DNA of 64,000 nt. It comes from Marsupella aquatica. Its lineage: Eukaryota > Marchantiophyta. Below are positions 22,790-34,439 of the stretch, piece after piece. The notes under the pieces were generated by a model. The model did not search any database. It saw nothing but the letters and a program-made list of their open reading frames with translations, and was not told the origin of the DNA. The stretch spans positions 5,704,001-5,768,000 of the forward strand of contig OZ316898.1 of NCBI GenBank assembly GCA_973895155.1. The letters run 5' to 3'. How positions within the stretch are numbered: the stretch's first letter is position 1; every line of letters begins with the position of its first letter. A program made the translations under genes and the position numbers.

Positions 22790-23946
22790 ACAATGTCACT
22801 TGCCTATCCAATGATTAATACATGCAAACCGTACTTTTCCTTGCTTAAACCGTTGGTATCGTATTACGGGGTCGTGGAGGGACGCTATTTGGAGGATTTC
22901 CACACCTAAGGATGAGTATGTTTGATTCCGCTCCCGGAAGTGTACTTTCTGATCAAGTCTACCGACTGGTCTCTCCGTTTTTGATCAAGTCCAAGGGACT
23001 GGTCCTACCATCTACAACTCATGCCCACCGGGTGAGTGCTGTCACCACCCCCCTCTCATGGGCAAGCATACAAACGTTTACAATCAGATTTGAACACTAG
23101 TGACAAGGGTAAATGTTTTCACAACGAAACCGACCACATGCACTAGGGGAGGAAAACAAACAACACAAGCAATAAGTGACACACAAAATATTGGAACCTC
23201 AAGCCAAATCCATATCTCTTGGTGTTTCTCGTAACACATGCAAGGACAACCCGACCTCCTGTCGTCTGCCCAACTCCTGCCTCCTGGGGACAAGTGCTAC
23301 GTTCTCCACCTCACTACTCTGGCTTGAACTTCTCCTAATCGGTGCGCTACTCACAAAAGCTACTCAAAAGCGTCAAGGCACTACGCTGAGTTCCCCCCTC
23401 ACTACTCCAGGGCTCTCCCCCTAAATACTAGAAACAAACACCCCAAAGCACCCCTCACGGGGTCACAAAGATGGCGGCTACCCTAGCGGCGCCGCTAAAA
23501 CCCTTCACAAAAGAAATCCCTAATCCTAAAGCATACGGCACACACATGCTCCTAAAACCCTAATCTAACAATGGGACCGACGGTGCCTTCGACGACGCCC
23601 CAACATCGCTCCGTGAACCGCAAACATGCAAGAGACCCCATAATTTCCAAAACTAGGCGCCACTTTGATTGCACCTCTGAGCTCATCCCTGGGTAGCCCT
23701 GCTCCCCCTGATCATGAATCATCAAACCGCTCCTGAAATGGACGTCGAACGACCAAGTTATGGCCGTTTCAGTATCACTTACTTCCCAACTTCATCGGGC
23801 TCTAACTTACTCATCCTGGCTTCGTTTGAGGAGCGCCACCTCTTGTTGGAATCAACTCCGCGAGCTCTTTCCAACAAGCCCGTGAGTGCACCTTTCCAAA
23901 AAGTTTCAAAATCTAGAGGTTGCACGACCAAGTCCGTACGGCTACC

Positions 23947-25452
23947 CTAGTCCGCCTCCTCCTCACTCACGGTGCCATGGCTTGAGCCCCGTGAGTTGGT
24001 CTCTTCGTCGCTCTCAATTGGAGTGGAGACTACTCCGCTTCTCTTCTTCTTCACAGGTGTACTCCTCCCGCTAGTGCTCCCTTGCTTCCTCAATGCCGCC
24101 AAGGCCTCGGGGGTCTCACTATATGGGGACCTCCCCATCGCCTGCGACGTTTTTAGGCCTCGGACCCCCTAAAATGTAAGAAAAAAATTAATTTTTTAAC
24201 CCCTATAAAGTTGGAATATTCTTGGAATATTCTAAAAATTGGATTAAAAAAATTGGATTAAAAAGACCCTAATATTCTTATAAGTCTCAAAATTGAATTT
24301 AAAAGACCCTATTGTTCTTCTACAAAAATTCTTAAGTCTTCCCTTAGAACCAATAAAATGACCCTATCCTTCGTCACACGTGATATGCCATTTTTGTGGA
24401 AGTGAAACCCCCGAGGCCAAGGCTTGCCAAGCCCTGACATAGCCCTCACCGATGGTATCCTTCCACAAAGTAGCCTCCTCCCCGGATTACAACTCCAACG
24501 GTAAAACCTGCCCGGTGGCCATGGGAGTCCCTGGTGTCACAGATCTGGGCGGCATCCCCGGGGTTCCCGTATTGACTTGGGCCTCTCGTAACGACTTACG
24601 TACCTCCTTGAGCTTCCTCTCCAAGCTCTTATTCTTCTCCTGATTCTTCTTGGCTGCTTCCAGCAGGGGACCGTACTTCACACTTACTTCTGTCACCACC
24701 ATCTCAATGGCCTTGGAGACCAGGTCAGGGGAAAGCGTGGAGCTAGGTGGGCAGGGACTCTTCCGCTTCCCCAACTCAAGGCACCATCATCCATAAGCAT
24801 GGGCTGGATGTTTCCGAATATCCAGAGCAATTATGAAATGCTCCCCGTTCACTACCCCGGATTGCACATTACCGAGGACCCGTTGGTGAACCTTGGCCAT
24901 AAATCCCTTGTGTGCTGCATCCTTGACAGCCGAGAGATGAATGGCCGTGGTGGAGGTGGGATTGTTCACCCAACAGGCCACCATTGTCAACATGAGATCC
25001 CCGATTATATTCCGGGGGGTGAATGAGAACTGCTGGTTCTCCAAAAACAAAAGCTTAGCCAATTCGGCATGAGGTACCAAACGCTGAATACATTCGAAAT
25101 AAATCCCCTCCGTGCGCAATTCCATTCCAGCCTCCAAGTCCCAACTCTTCCCTGGAGGGATTCTAATCTCTACTCTCATGAAGTCGGTGAGCCCGGTGGC
25201 CTGGAACATAGCTTTGCAATCTTCCATCACCTTGGCAGAGGTCTTGGGGTAAATTCAATGTAAAACCTTCCTCATAACTGGTGCGGGACTTGCTGCCGGT
25301 CCAGTGCTCATTACCGCCTTTCTTCCTTCTCTCTCCCCCTCAATTAGTGTCGCAATGTACTCACGGTAAGCGGCCTTGTATCTACGAATGCGAGCTGCGC
25401 TGAACTCAGGCTGATCAAATCCTGGCCCGAACGGCCCCCGTATCACGATCAA
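23947..25452 (-). pseudogene. Broken reading frame of the 4-kb element (copy 1), unknown function
   Basis: The minus-strand frame starts about 25452, with the segments FDQPEFSAARIRRYKAAYRE and REYIATLIEGEREGRK. A stop follows at the position where copy 2 reads RKVFCRIYPR. It continues with TGLTDFMRVEIRIPPGKSWD and NVQSGVVNGEHFIIALDIRK. Most of the coiled-coil middle is deleted at about 24780, and the lysine-rich tail (GKRKSPCPPSSTLSPDLVSK) is then interrupted by the MITE. I recognise no domain. A nucleic-acid-binding structural (Gag-like) role is possible from the coiled coil and basic tail, but this is inference. Confidence 0.6.
24106..24415. mobile_element. 310-bp hAT-type MITE with perfect 8-bp target duplication
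   Basis: GCCAAGGC lies on both sides (24098-24105 and 24416-24423), while copy 2 of the host element has the empty site with a single GCCAAGGC. The termini CTCGGGGGTCTCAC and, inverted, CTCGGGGGTTTCAC form a 14-base inverted repeat with one mismatch. The interior is AT-rich and holds the palindromic GGAATATTCTTGGAATATTC. Confidence 0.92.
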
Positions 25453-26831
25453 GAATCACTCTCAATTTCCCCAGAAGTCCCTTAGTGCCGCAGCCGTTAA
25501 TGCCCTGAAAACGTAAGTCATCAAGCTCCCATAATCAACCATGAGAGAGCTTCAAAAATAATTGCAAGAGCTGGAGCACTTTCGGAAATGAGAGAAAAGT
25601 GCTTTCGGCAAAGGAAGGAGTCGCGCGCGGAGAAAGAAGAGAAGGAAGAAAAAAAACCAAATACACAGGAAGGGGAGGAAACCCTTTCCTTCCTCTTTCC
25701 CGTGCTTTTTTTCCCTCTTGGCTGCCCTCTCGCCTCACGCCCCGGCTCACGGCCCTATGCATGGCTCGCGCATGCCGACCCGTGGCCCCCACCTCGCCGC
25801 ATCCCCGCACCTCGCTCCTTCCTCACGAATGGCCTCCCGCTACTCACGTGCTTGCCCCCTTACGGGGGTTTTATGTCCTTATTTCCCCCTTGTTTTCTCT
25901 CTAATCCTTCCTCGTCTGCCCGCGGCTACTCCTCAGCCCCACAGCCCTCTTCCACTCGCGACAGCCTTCTCCTATCCCGGCTCGCTTCTTCTCGTGGCAC
26001 GCGGCCCTATGCAGGGCACGCTGCCTCATTATTCTCGGCCTCTCACTCCCGGCTGTGTTTGGCCCCCTCATGGGAGGGTATAAGGTGCCTCCACTGCCCC
26101 GGATTGCTGCGCCCCATTTTGGGGGATTTAATTCCCCCCGATAGCCTCCCCCTTTTTGTACCCGAGGGCCTTTTTGGGGGATTTAACCCCCCCGGCTGCC
26201 TCCTTATTGCCCCGGCTCACGGTGCCCTCCATGCCAGGCACAGTGCGTCTCCCTATGCAAGGGGGCTGGGTCTCTCGGGCGCCACCTCCCTCATGGCTCG
26301 CGGCAGCTCATGGGAGCGCCTCGGCAGCGCCACCTGGTCACTCGTGGGCCTCTTCGCTCGGCTCGCCTCCCTATGGAGCTCGCCCCATGCCCGCTCCTCC
26401 AAGGCCGGGGGAATTTAATTCCCCCTCAAGCCCTTCACGAAGCCCTATGCAGGGGGTGCCTTCCTGGTCCCGGCAGCTTTCCTCACCCCTCCTCCTCCGT
26501 TTGTTCACAAGGGGTTTCCCCCTTTATTTTGTTTCAACCCCACCTAAACCACAAAACTTAAAGTTTGTCTCCTTAGACCTTGCTATTGGGGTCTCAAAAA
26601 TAGCCCAAGTTAAACTGTAAATCCTACAATTGCTCGCTTAGGTTGCCGTAAACCTCATAACTATTGTGAGAGAAAAATAATAAGTTAAGCCCCCCGGGGC
26701 ATTACCAACTTATAACGACAGAATTAACTTCAAAAACTAAAAACGGCGTATTTACAATGGTTATTTACATGGCACAACCCCAGTAAACAATTATTGAGGA
26801 TTTCCAGTGACGGGAACCCCGTCACATACAA

Positions 26832-28110
26832 CAATAGGAAGCTAGAGTGCCTTGAAAGTAGCAGGAGATGGCCTCTTATTGGATTTGCATAGGGAAAAGT
26901 TTGAGTTGAAAGGTGAATCCCTTCAAGCATTCCTTCCATACTTCCTTCATTCAAAGTCGCTCAATGTGGGATTGTACCCTCGGTCCTTAAAATCTTGAAG
27001 TGGGGATTGGGTAGCAACGGTGCCTTAGGTTGGATCATCTACAGGTCCAGTTAGGCACAACAGCTATTACAGAGTGGCCCGCTGATGAGGTAGGCATGTG
27101 ATGAGAGGCTGTAAAACCGAGCTGTGAATCAGGATGGGCCAAGCTGTGTGCCTGCAACCTGGATATGAGGACGATTTGCACACTGCATGACCTACAATAT
27201 GAATGAATGTCGCTGATATGCAACAGTGTGTGCTAATGAGGAGACCAAGACGACGTGCTTACTTTCCATGCAAATGGTTACTGTTTGTTTTTGCATAGTT
27301 TCCTTGTAGGTTATTTGCGTGTCGAGGAACTAATGTGGGGCATTAGAAGTTGTATTTGAACTGAGATTGGATCAACAAGTTGGATTTCTCCAGCTCCGTT
27401 GTAGTATGCACAACGCTTGTGGTGGAGGCAGGGAGGTACAAAATTCTTGCAAGATATCAATGTTCCTTAATATTGTAGGATATCAATGGCGAACCAGGAA
27501 GTGGATATTGCAAAGGTAGCGTTGATTTGTACCTTAAATTTGCCAGAAAATGATATCCCAAAGGCATTCTTCCCCTAATAATATAGATTTTATAATTGTC
27601 GGCAAAAAGAAAGAGACCAAATGCCAGACCAGCCATGTAGAGGGTATTTGCTAGATCTCAAACTTTTAGTGAATAGAAAATTGTATAATGGGTCTATATA
27701 TCGCCCGATATATCCATACCCATACTATTTTGTTAGTCATTCACGTCTGAGGTTATAAGTCCTCAGAGGAAAGTACCAAAATGTTCATTGTTTTAATAAT
27801 TTTAAGATTGCATAGAAGGCCTCACGAAAACATCGCCAGAAGTTGCCTAAAGGCATCTCAACAGATGAGTACATTTGGTTGTAAATAATAGTCTAATGAA
27901 GGGTGGGAATTATGATCAAAATGGGAGGGACAAAAATGATCATATACATTGGAAAGGAGTGATACAAGGTTAACACTATATGACTCCTAATAATAGAAAC
28001 TATTGTCACTAGACCCAAATTTAGTTTTGCTTCTTACGTTAAAAATTCTTACATGCTAACTGTTAACTTCCGGAGTTCACTCTTGGCCAAATCCTCCAAT
28101 TAACCATATC
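26832..28110. other. No further gene seen
   Basis: Apart from the possible 20-codon continuation of the candidate gene at its left edge, this AT-rich stretch holds no supportable feature. Confidence 0.35.
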
Positions 28111-28113
28111 ACC

Positions 28114-28444
28114 CTATTCATTAAAAGTGTATTTTATTTTGTTCACTTTTAGGCCTCAAAATGTACACTTTTTGGTCTCTAAATGTACAATTTTTAACCC
28201 CAAAAGGTATACTATAGTACAATACTCTACACCTAAATAGTCAATTGTAAACTTGAGGGAGAAAAAGTGATCTTTACTAGAATGAGTCTCATCCTAGTTC
28301 ATTTATAAAAGATGAACATGGTGGTATGTCTGATGGCCATCACTTTTATTTCTTGCCCAAATGTACACTTTCTGAAAGCCAAATGTACACTTTCTATTGC
28401 CCAACTGTTCATAAATTGAATAATAATTCACTTTTAATGAATAG
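28114..28444. mobile_element. MITE-like element with perfect 16-bp inverted ends
   Basis: CTATTCATTAAAAGTG at the left is the exact reverse complement of CACTTTTAATGAATAG at the right, and weaker similarity continues inwards. AAATGTACACTTT recurs inside on the same strand. No clear target duplication is visible, so the superfamily is not assigned. Confidence 0.6.
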
Positions 28445-29584
28445 ATTGATCCATCCAACATGGCTTTAGACTTCATTAATTCTCTTTTGTTTATCAATTT
28501 AACAATGTACTGTCTTCATCAAATTGATTTCTTGTGCACGTTTGCCTGCTACCCGACCTTTGCGACAATAAGGCAGTGTCGACTTGTGCGATTTTTCAAG
28601 ATAGTAATTTGACCTCTTCGGGCCATTGGATTTTGTCTGTCACCTGGATTGAGAGTACTTCCATGTACTCTCGACTACATTTGCTTTCAGCTAATCACTC
28701 GAGACATTGATCCAACTCTCATTGGTTGCAGACCCCGCCTGTCACCTGGATTGAAGGCTATGTGTCATCTAGCTTTCATCTAATATTTCTTTAAAGAGTA
28801 TTTCTAAGCCCCATGTGGTAGATTCCTCAAATTCTATTTCTTTTTTCTCAAATACTTTGTTCCATCTTTCAATCATTTGTCTGTATTCCCTTGGTGCACT
28901 TGAATGTAAAGGCCCAATACTTTGGGCCTTCCTCTTACAACATTACTTGCATATTTCTAATCTTTCTAATCTTGCAAGGATTTCTTAATTTGAACGGACA
29001 TTCTTCATTTGAACGGTTCCAACCAGATCAATATGAATTTCCCATTCTCAAATGTCAACATTTCTAGCCATCTTTTATTCACAATCAATTCTTTAACTTC
29101 ACTTCTATTTGCATTCAAGAAACATAAGCTTTGTAATCGAATGCTCCTTGCAATTCTACAAATAGGCCTCAATTGCATCTTCTATTCGATGGTCACCATC
29201 AATTTTTCTTACATGGTTTTCTTCCATGGGCTTCCATCTCTACCTCCAAGTCTAGCAATCCGTCACAGCCCCTTCCTAGGCTGCCTCCCTAGCCTGGAAA
29301 GTTTGTACAACAAAAGACCTCTACTCATTCCTACTCAACTGACCTATACTCTCCATACAACTTCCCTTAATCATTAGCAGTTGTAACTGCCAAACTGTTT
29401 ATTTGGTTTTTGTAACCATTTTATTTAACTAAGACTACTTGTTACGGACCCCTATGAGAGGTCCTTTGCAAGGTTAAAAACATAACCAATTGATAAAAAT
29501 GTACATAGTTAGAACCTCTTTGGCTCCACATTGTAAAACTAAATAATCAATCTCTTTAATACTTGATCATGAAATCTGTCATGT
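28445..29584. other. No gene seen; short hairpin
   Basis: This is AT-rich without a gene. A compact stem (AAGGCCCAA / TTGGGCCTT around 28911-28933) is present but stands in no visible operon or terminator setting. Confidence 0.35.
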
Positions 29585-30070
29585 TTGATTCATTGGAAAG
29601 CTCAAGATCAAGAAACTCATGAACTCTTTAGTACTGTCTTGATAAAATCTCTCAATGTCACACTCATTGGAAAGCTAGAGTAATTAAAATTAGAAACTTA
29701 TCATCTTCTTAGTACACAAAATCTATCAATGTTAGGTTCACTGGAAAGCTAAAGAAATTTGGATACTCATGATCATCTCTCTCATTCTTGACTAATACTC
29801 CCAATGACACACATTAGAAAGCTAGAGAGATTGAAAAACTCATGATCTCTTTAGTACCGTGACAAAATCTAACATGAATTTTTTCAATATCGGACTCAAT
29901 GTTGGAAAGCCAAAAGAATTCATGAACTCATGATCAAAATTTCTTATTGTCACACTCATTGGAAAGGCAAAGAAATTCAAAAACTTGGGCAAAAGCTCAT
30001 TTGGAACTTGACAAAATTTGTCAATTTGAGGCTGATTGGAAACCCTTTCTCGATTAAGAGATGTCACAAT
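29585..30070. repeat. Degenerate 65-90-bp minisatellite, about seven units
   Basis: The word ATTGGAAAGC or a close variant recurs near 29593, 29669, 29748, 29816, 29902, 29969 and 30035. It is followed in most units by AACTCATGA-like text and CTTTAGTAC, and preceded by TCAATGTCACACTC. Confidence 0.75.
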
Positions 30071-32781
30071 CTCCTCACCATCACAGACTTAGCCATTGTA
30101 AATTGATTTATTTGATTATGTCGTCATCGTTTGTCTGCAATGCTTGCTTTCTGGCTTGAATTGTTTGCATCCCTCCAATCTTCAACTGAAGCTCACTCTT
30201 AACACAGTTTGACACCAAATGCAGCCTTTATGTTGAAGAAACAATTGTTGATCTCCCCCTCACACCATAACTTTCTTAAATAAAAAAATTGCAAAATCTT
30301 CATATGAAGGTCGTTTATACAAATGAAGGAATCCATTTATTTGAAAATAAGAATATTAAACTTGACGAGAATGATATTCAACAACCTGTTGAATATTATT
30401 CTTGTCAATGTTGAATCCTGTCTCCACCATATCTTACACTTCGTGATGGCTCATCCGTTTTGTGCGTTCTTCCCACCAAAATGACAAGCGCTCATTTGCC
30501 AATAGCTGAGAGTTGTCCTCCAGTTTGTCTTGTGGCAGTATTGCTCAATGTAAGTCACAAACAATCAATCAGGAATGATAGAAACACAATTTCTCCAATG
30601 TGTAAGCGAAAATAGTCAAAAAACTCAATTCCTCCAATTCAACCTTTCATTTGATAAACCAGAGAGATCATCTCAACCAGATCAATCTCCTCTATCTTTC
30701 AAGTGTTATCTTTTGTACGAGCACACACCAAGACCACTAGAACCATTTGTTACCTCCTTGTTGAAAATTGACTTCACTTTGAACATCACACACACATTCC
30801 TTAAATGAACATGGGGGTCTACAGATTAATTGATTGTTAATTGTTTATACTTGTTAATTGGTAATTCTGACTGACTATTGAACAGTGCACCACTTTGCTT
30901 GTTGTTCGCCAATTAATCTTGCTCCCGAGTTGTCACCTCTAGTTCCTTCATCTACTTTTGTTGTTTCAAGCTCTTGAGTGCCTGCATTGTCACTTCCACG
31001 GTTTCATTCTTACTTCTTTGGTTCTTTCTCCTGTCCGTCAATATGTTGAGTTGGTTCTCATCTGGTGAAACCCTAATATCTGCTTGGTTCTCTTTCTCTT
31101 ATTTTCCATAACTCTTATTACCCAACATTCATTCATGGCGTGGTAACAATTTCTTTCATGTCTACTAACTTGTTCCTAAAATTCATGTCTAGTGATGCCA
31201 AACAATTTACAACTAGCTTCCTCCCACACTTGGTAAACATCATCATTAACTTGCACAAAGAAATTGTATATATACCGTCCTGGACCGATTGGTCGACAAA
31301 AATTATTCACACGATTTTGCTTTTGTGCTCCTACACTCTGTTCTTCTTTGTTCAGTCTACCTCTCTAGGCACTTGGCCCTAAAGCACTGTAAAGTTTCCC
31401 ATCATCCAACAAAACATCACAACCTTCATAGACTAAGTTGCTGCCATGCATGCCCCACATCGATGCAATAGTGACTCCCAACAAGCTTATAATCCATGAC
31501 TGATCCATCACTACAGAGCTCTTCCTAGTCCTGCTGACCAGAACTCTTTTGTAATAATTTTTTATTCAAAACCATGTTGACCAAAACTTAGCCTCTACTA
31601 CACAAAAATGAGACTCTCCTCTACTTCACAAAGTTTAAATATTAGTATCTCAACTTAACCCTTACTGTACTCTAATTGTGTAATTAACTTAAAGGTTTCA
31701 ATTGGCTAATCTAACACTTGTCAATTTTCTACTGCTTCACTGACTTGTCTAAAGGAGACATTTCTAAAGGCCAACCTACAAACTGTTGGAGACCAGTAGG
31801 ATAGACAAATATGTACTTCTACTCCGAGTTGCTTTGCCAATCTTGATCCCGTACGTCAATCTTCCCTTGTTGAGATCACTAAATACATAGCCCTATTGTG
31901 AAATTATGCACAACTGAGATCCAATTATCCTTCTTTGGTCTATTTGAATGTTCCACTTTGTCAACTAGTCTGCATTTACACTCACGAGCATGCAAACTAG
32001 GGAGCACTTATACTAACGAGCATGTAAACTTGGGAATCATCCCAATCCAGCTGCCTCAAAGTGCAACAACCTTGGCTTCACAATGTTCTCACAGAATTTC
32101 TAATGATGTTCCCATATATTGTGACTCTTGTTGAACTTGATCTGGGCTGAGACGAGGGCCGAGAAGGGCGCCGTTCCTATATTCTGTTGCCAACATGGTC
32201 TCACTGGAGTTTTTCAAACAAACGGAACAGGTCCTCCTCCTGATATGCCTTAAACCCAAATTCTTGGAAATGTGTGTAGTGCCCTATGGAAGAAGACCTT
32301 TAGTTGAACATCATCAGGACAAAAAAATCATACCTTGCCAAATGTCCACCTCCAAGATACAACTTCAAAACCCCACAAAGTATGACTCCTCTTTACTCGA
32401 GGACCCGCCATCGTAGACACCGTCTCAAAATTTCTGTGCTTAAATCACCCGAAGTCAAAATACTTCACTCCCAGAGTACATCAATAACTCAGATCAACTG
32501 ACAGAAATTCCAATCGATGCAATGAAGCCTAACAGAACCAGTCATGATTCACAAAATTGAGCACATCAAATGGATAGCTTACCAAGTTGCTTGTTCAGGT
32601 CTAGTCATTCTGCAACCAATTCCAAGGATTGCTTGTCCTCCTTTTTTTCACAAGCAATCAACTGCAATTCACCAAAATTGTAAAGGTTGTAGCACAACAA
32701 TAGATAGCAGAGTACTGTAGTCAAGGGCTTAGGGTTTAGAACCAACTACCGTATAGCTAACAATTGCACCCGTGCCACAGC
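30071..32781. other. Long AT-rich stretch without a gene
   Basis: No frame here is longer than about 80 codons and none resembles a protein family. No strong ordered repeat is seen. It is probably eroded transposon DNA. Confidence 0.4.
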
Positions 32782-33210
32782 TCATTCCGGCTTTAGAATC
32801 GCTCCTTCTTCCTTAGGACTAGCTCCAAATTTCAAAGGATTCTTCCCCTTGATGAACTAACGCAGGCCATAGAAGGTCAGACCGTCCAGAATTGTCGTTC
32901 CCCACGCATGTGCGTACCACATGCTTTACATCCGGGTTGCATACCTCCATTGCTCCTGAAGCGTCACTGGATCACGATTAGTAGTGTCCGGAGGATTGAT
33001 GCTTTGATGATGATGAGGGACAGAAGGAGGAGTTGCAGTAGCCGGTGGTGGTGGTGGTGAATATGAAGAAGATGAAGCCAATGAAGTTCAAGAGAAGCGA
33101 GGATGGCCAACGAGATTACAAATCCCGCCATACCGGCAAATGAGAGAAAGTGCTCCCGACATTGCAAGCTTCTTTGTTGCCGCTGCTGCTCCTGCTGCTG
33201 CTGCCGCCAT
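32782..33210 (-). pseudogene. Small mitochondrial-type membrane protein gene, disabled by three in-frame stops
   Basis: From ATG 33210 one minus-strand frame of 143 codons begins MAAAAAGAAAATKKLAMSGA, like an organelle transit peptide. It meets TGA, then continues through a Pro/His-rich part to RDPVTLQEQWRYATRM. TAA comes next, then SMWYAHAWGTTILDGLTFYG and LR, TAG, and FIKGKNPLKFGASPKEE before a final TGA. The frame never shifts; only three codons are stops. The WxYA...YAHAWGTT...FYG...FxKGKNP pattern looks like a conserved small membrane protein with one hydrophobic helix, but I cannot name it. It is a pseudogene unless the stops are assembly errors. Confidence 0.5.
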
Positions 33211-33689
33211 CACTGAAATCCAAAATGCTCAGCTCAGCGGCACCAAACTAGGTCGCCGAAGACCTTCCTTGGAAAAACTGGAACACGGAACGACACATCA
33301 AGTAAGAGCGATGGGAGCGGATGGAGAGGAGCTGAGATGTATTTTTTGCTTGAGGAAATTGCTCTACTCTCTTCAATTTGCTCAATTGAATTGCAATTGG
33401 TTTAGTATTGAAATTGGGGACATGTTCAACTCCCCCAAAACCTGATTGTGCAAAGTATTTTTTTTTTGTTGGACCACTGTGTAATCACTGGACCCCACTA
33501 GCAGTCCCAACCAAGAAACACCAAGAAGCAGGTGAACACCACACAAGAACGTAAAGAGACCCTATTGGGTATTGTTTTGTAAAAGTTTTTTGAGCCACCA
33601 GCGGTTTTTTGTAGTGGCAACAGTGGAAATTTTCACCTCTCCAAACAGTCTTTGCCCTTTTTGGCAAAAATTGGTTAAATTTTATGTGT

Positions 33690-33860
33690 TCCATGAGCCA
33701 GTTTTCCAGCTAGCCACAGGCCCCATTAGCCATAATCTAATGGTCATCCTTAAATCTAGAGAGATAGAATGGTCTTAAAATAATAAAGAAAAATCAGATA
33801 AATTTCTTAGCATCTTCTCTTTCACACAAGCTGACATTCGCCCTGGGGCTAAAAATGAAA
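33690..33860 (-). repeat. Dispersed repeat family, copy A
   Basis: Reverse-complemented, this contains CTCTCTAGATTTAAGGATGA, a TTAGAT...GGCTAATGGGGCC segment, and upstream GTGTGAAAGAGAAGATGCT. All are shared with the copies at 34.44, 58.32 and 58.56 kb. It is non-coding; a SINE or MITE origin is possible. Confidence 0.6.
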
Positions 33861-34439
33861 AAGTTTAAGGATTACACTGAAAGTGCATTGTGTTGGGAAA
33901 GAAATTCAACAAAATTACACTTGGCAAGATGTGTAAAAATGATGACAAGAATATGAACTATATTGCTATTGCACCTTTGGTTGGAATTGTGTTTTTAATA
34001 CAGTAGTTTAGTTGTTCAGAAAACCTCCTCAGAAATTGCCATGCAGTTGCATGGTGTGGTTTCCCAGCACACAGTAGACGTACTGACGTAGTCCATCAAA
34101 TTGGAGGGGGGCCTTACGCTCTGGCATGGTTTTTTAGTGTGGGGCCAAGTAGGGTCAGGTATTGAGCTACTTTGGCAGTGGGAGGCTACGGAGATGGGGC
34201 CCGGCACATCTGACCTGCACCACTAGATCTTCCTCTATTTGAGGAGTGCCATTGGATCTGGCAACCAGAGTCTCTAGGAGGGTGACAAAATTCTCCACTA
34301 AAAGGCCAGACCAACCAAGGTCTCCACGGGCTAGGGAAGGTAACCAATTTCACCCAAAAAAAGGGGAAGCACAGTTTGGGATATCTCATCAAGCCCCAAG
34401 GGGTCCATAGCAGTGTAATCTTGACGGGTAATTTTTGTT

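Larger units (their letters stand above)
22794..26826 (-). mobile_element. 4-kb element, copy 1: TG...CA ends, 5-bp target duplication, unknown internal protein
   Basis: On the plus strand it begins TGTCACTTGCC and ends CCCCGTCACA, flanked on both sides by TACAA (22789-22793 and 26827-26831). Five-base duplications with TG...CA ends are typical of LTR retroelements, yet the two ends are not direct repeats of each other. It may therefore be a very long solo LTR or an unusual non-autonomous element. Read on the minus strand it has a hairpin terminus (GTGACGGG/CCCCGTCAC), a GC-rich leader (about 26520-25600), a broken coding region, and a non-coding tail. It carries a MITE at 24106-24415. Compared with copy 2 it lacks about 700 bases of the coding region. 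Confidence 0.8.

Noticed and set aside
25535-26620. Open frames of up to 276 codons on the plus strand in the GC-rich leader of the 4-kb element
   Set aside because: GC-rich composition removes stops. Frames are not kept in copy 2 and lie opposite the coding strand of the element.
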